Below, one piece after another: positions 5,685 to 6,215 of a stretch of DNA of 6,215 bases; positions within the stretch are counted from its first letter, which is position 1; each line of letters starts with the position of its first letter. The DNA comes from an uncultured Hyphomicrobiales bacterium (GTDB taxonomy: Bacteria > Pseudomonadota > Alphaproteobacteria > Rhizobiales > Xanthobacteraceae). Below the pieces are notes generated by a model, which worked only from the letters and a program-made list of their open reading frames with translations, was not told the origin of the DNA and ran no database searches. The DNA is taken from the NCBI GenBank assembly GCA_903891395.1, contig CAITEM010000322.1, forward strand, positions 1-6,215, in the 5' to 3' direction. The translations under genes and the position numbers were made by a program.

Positions 5685-5832
5685 ACTTCTCGAAACGAGA
5701 CGTAAAAGACCCATTCGCCGCCCGGCCCTTGAGACCGGAGGCCCCCGCCCGACAGCGCAATGCGCCCTCGGGCGCTACTGGTGTTTGAACCATAGGCCCG
5801 CCGCAAGACGGGCCGCCTGAGGAAGTTTTTTA
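5685..5832 (+). promoter_or_regulatory. Structured ffh 5' leader, candidate cis-regulatory RNA
   Basis: Gene-free leader between the proposed start of transcription and ffh. Three hairpins abut with no bases between them: GCGCC-CTCG-GGCGC (5762-5775), TA(C)TGGT-GTTTGA-ACCATA (5776-5794, one bulged C) and GGCCCG-8-CGGGCC (5795-5814). Upstream is a weaker stem CCGG-9-CCGG (5722-5738). The very 5' end, ACTTCTC (5685-5691), can pair with the Shine-Dalgarno region GAGGAAGT (5819-5826) with one bulged G, closing the whole leader. That pairing competes with a small 5' hairpin TCTCG-AAA-CGAGA (5688-5700). I recognise no known Rfam family. It lacks the GGAAGGAAGCAGCC-type tip of SRP RNA, so it is not 4.5S RNA. 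All pairings were found by eye without energy calculation. Confidence 0.4.
5819..5825 (+). promoter_or_regulatory. Ribosome binding site of ffh
   Basis: GAGGAAG is a strong Shine-Dalgarno sequence, seven bases before the GTG at 5833; the spacer is TTTTTTA. It establishes GTG as the start of ffh, since no ATG lies in a suitable place. The same bases are the 3' partner of the predicted pairing with the leader's 5' end. Confidence 0.8.
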
Positions 5833-6215
5833 GTGTTCGACTCACTGTCGGAAAAACTGGGCGGCATTCTCGACCGGCTCACCCGCCGCGGCGCGCTGTC
5901 CGAAGCCGACGTCGATGCGGCGCTGCGCGAGGTCCGCCGCGCGCTGCTCGAGGCCGACGTCGCGCTCGACGTCGCTGGCGCCTTCGTCGACAACGTGCGC
6001 AAGCAGGCCATCGGCGTCCACGTCATGAAGTCGGTGACGCCCGGCCAGATGGTCGTGAAGATCGTGCACGACCAATTGGTCGCGACGCTCGGCGCCGACG
6101 CGCAAGGTATCGACCTTCACGCCGCCCCGCCGGTCGCCATCATGATGGTCGGCCTGCAGGGCTCCGGCAAAACCACCACCACGGCCAAGATCGCCCGCCG
6201 CCTCACCGACCGGCA
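5833..6215 (+). CDS. ffh: Signal recognition particle GTPase Ffh (N-terminal part)
   Basis: The first 127 residues of SRP54/Ffh, cut by the right edge; the full protein would be about 450-510 residues. Ffh binds 4.5S RNA and nascent hydrophobic signal sequences and delivers ribosomes to FtsY at the inner membrane. The helical N domain starts 'MFDSLSEKLGGILDRLTRRG' and includes 'LREVRRALLEADVAL' (31-45), the hallmark of the family. The G domain begins near 100 with the P-loop G1 motif 'GLQGSGKTTTTAKIA' (107-121). 'VMKSVTPGQ' (64-72) joins the two and is also conserved. FtsY is excluded because it lacks this opening and carries an acidic N-terminal extension. Translation starts at GTG, served by GAGGAAG seven bases upstream. 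The M domain that binds RNA and signal peptides is outside the window. Confidence 0.97.
   Translation, partial: MFDSLSEKLGGILDRLTRRGALSEADVDAALREVRRALLEADVALDVAGAFVDNVRKQAIGVHVMKSVTPGQMVVKIVHDQLVATLGADAQGIDLHAAPPVAIMMVGLQGSGKTTTTAKIARRLTDR

Noticed and set aside
5795..5831. Rho-independent terminator (GGCCCG/CGGGCC stem followed by TTTTTT) before ffh
   Set aside because: The six T's begin 11 bases after the stem, and that gap contains the strong GAGGAAG SD; the T run is the SD-to-GTG spacer. A canonical terminator needs the T run directly after the stem.
5629..5832. 4.5S SRP RNA, 6S RNA or a tRNA in the ffh upstream gap
   Set aside because: The conserved SRP tip (GGAAGGAAGCAGCC-like) is absent on both strands. 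The GTTTGAACC stretch is reminiscent of a T-arm but no acceptor, D or anticodon arms can be drawn. The long rod with central bubble expected of 6S is not evident.
1..6215. Insertion sequences, CRISPR arrays, attachment sites or toxin-antitoxin genes
   Set aside because: No transposase or recombinase motifs, no spaced direct repeats and no small paired ORFs with recognisable motifs were seen on either strand.

Overview
The window looks like the chromosome of an alphaproteobacterium of the order Hyphomicrobiales (Rhizobiales), probably close to the Bradyrhizobium/Rhodopseudomonas/Pseudolabrys group. Support: very high GC with strong codon bias, a DapF whose motifs match what I recall of Bradyrhizobium DapF, an MtaB-type methylthiotransferase translationally joined to dapF, and ffh nearby. 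The species-level guess is from memory of families, not from a search.

Layout. Bases 1-973 (minus strand) hold a two-gene unit: a PNPOx-like flavoprotein (338-973), followed with no gap by the start of a metal-dependent amidohydrolase resembling gamma-resorcylate decarboxylase (1-337, cut by the window edge). A 102-bp divergent promoter region separates it from a plus-strand Bug/TctC-type periplasmic solute-binding protein (1076-2050). These three genes read as a small accessory catabolic cassette for an organic, possibly aromatic, acid.

Bug meets the next block tail to tail with a 4-bp overlap. The minus-strand block is dapF (3273-4160) then mtaB (2047-3276), overlapping by GTGA. This is housekeeping: lysine/peptidoglycan diaminopimelate synthesis and tRNA ct6A/t6A methylthiolation.

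Divergent from dapF is a plus-strand pair of exported proteins: a GyrI-like/AraC effector-binding-fold protein with a signal peptide (4310-4939) and a SIMPL (DUF541) protein (4936-5628), overlapping by ATGA. A 204-bp gene-free stretch then leads to ffh (GTG start at 5833, cut by the right edge), the SRP GTPase. That stretch carries a probable promoter and an unusually structured leader: several abutting hairpins, and a predicted pairing of the RNA's 5' end with the ffh Shine-Dalgarno sequence. This leader is the most interesting unexplained signal in the window. No mobile element, CRISPR array, tRNA or rRNA was seen.
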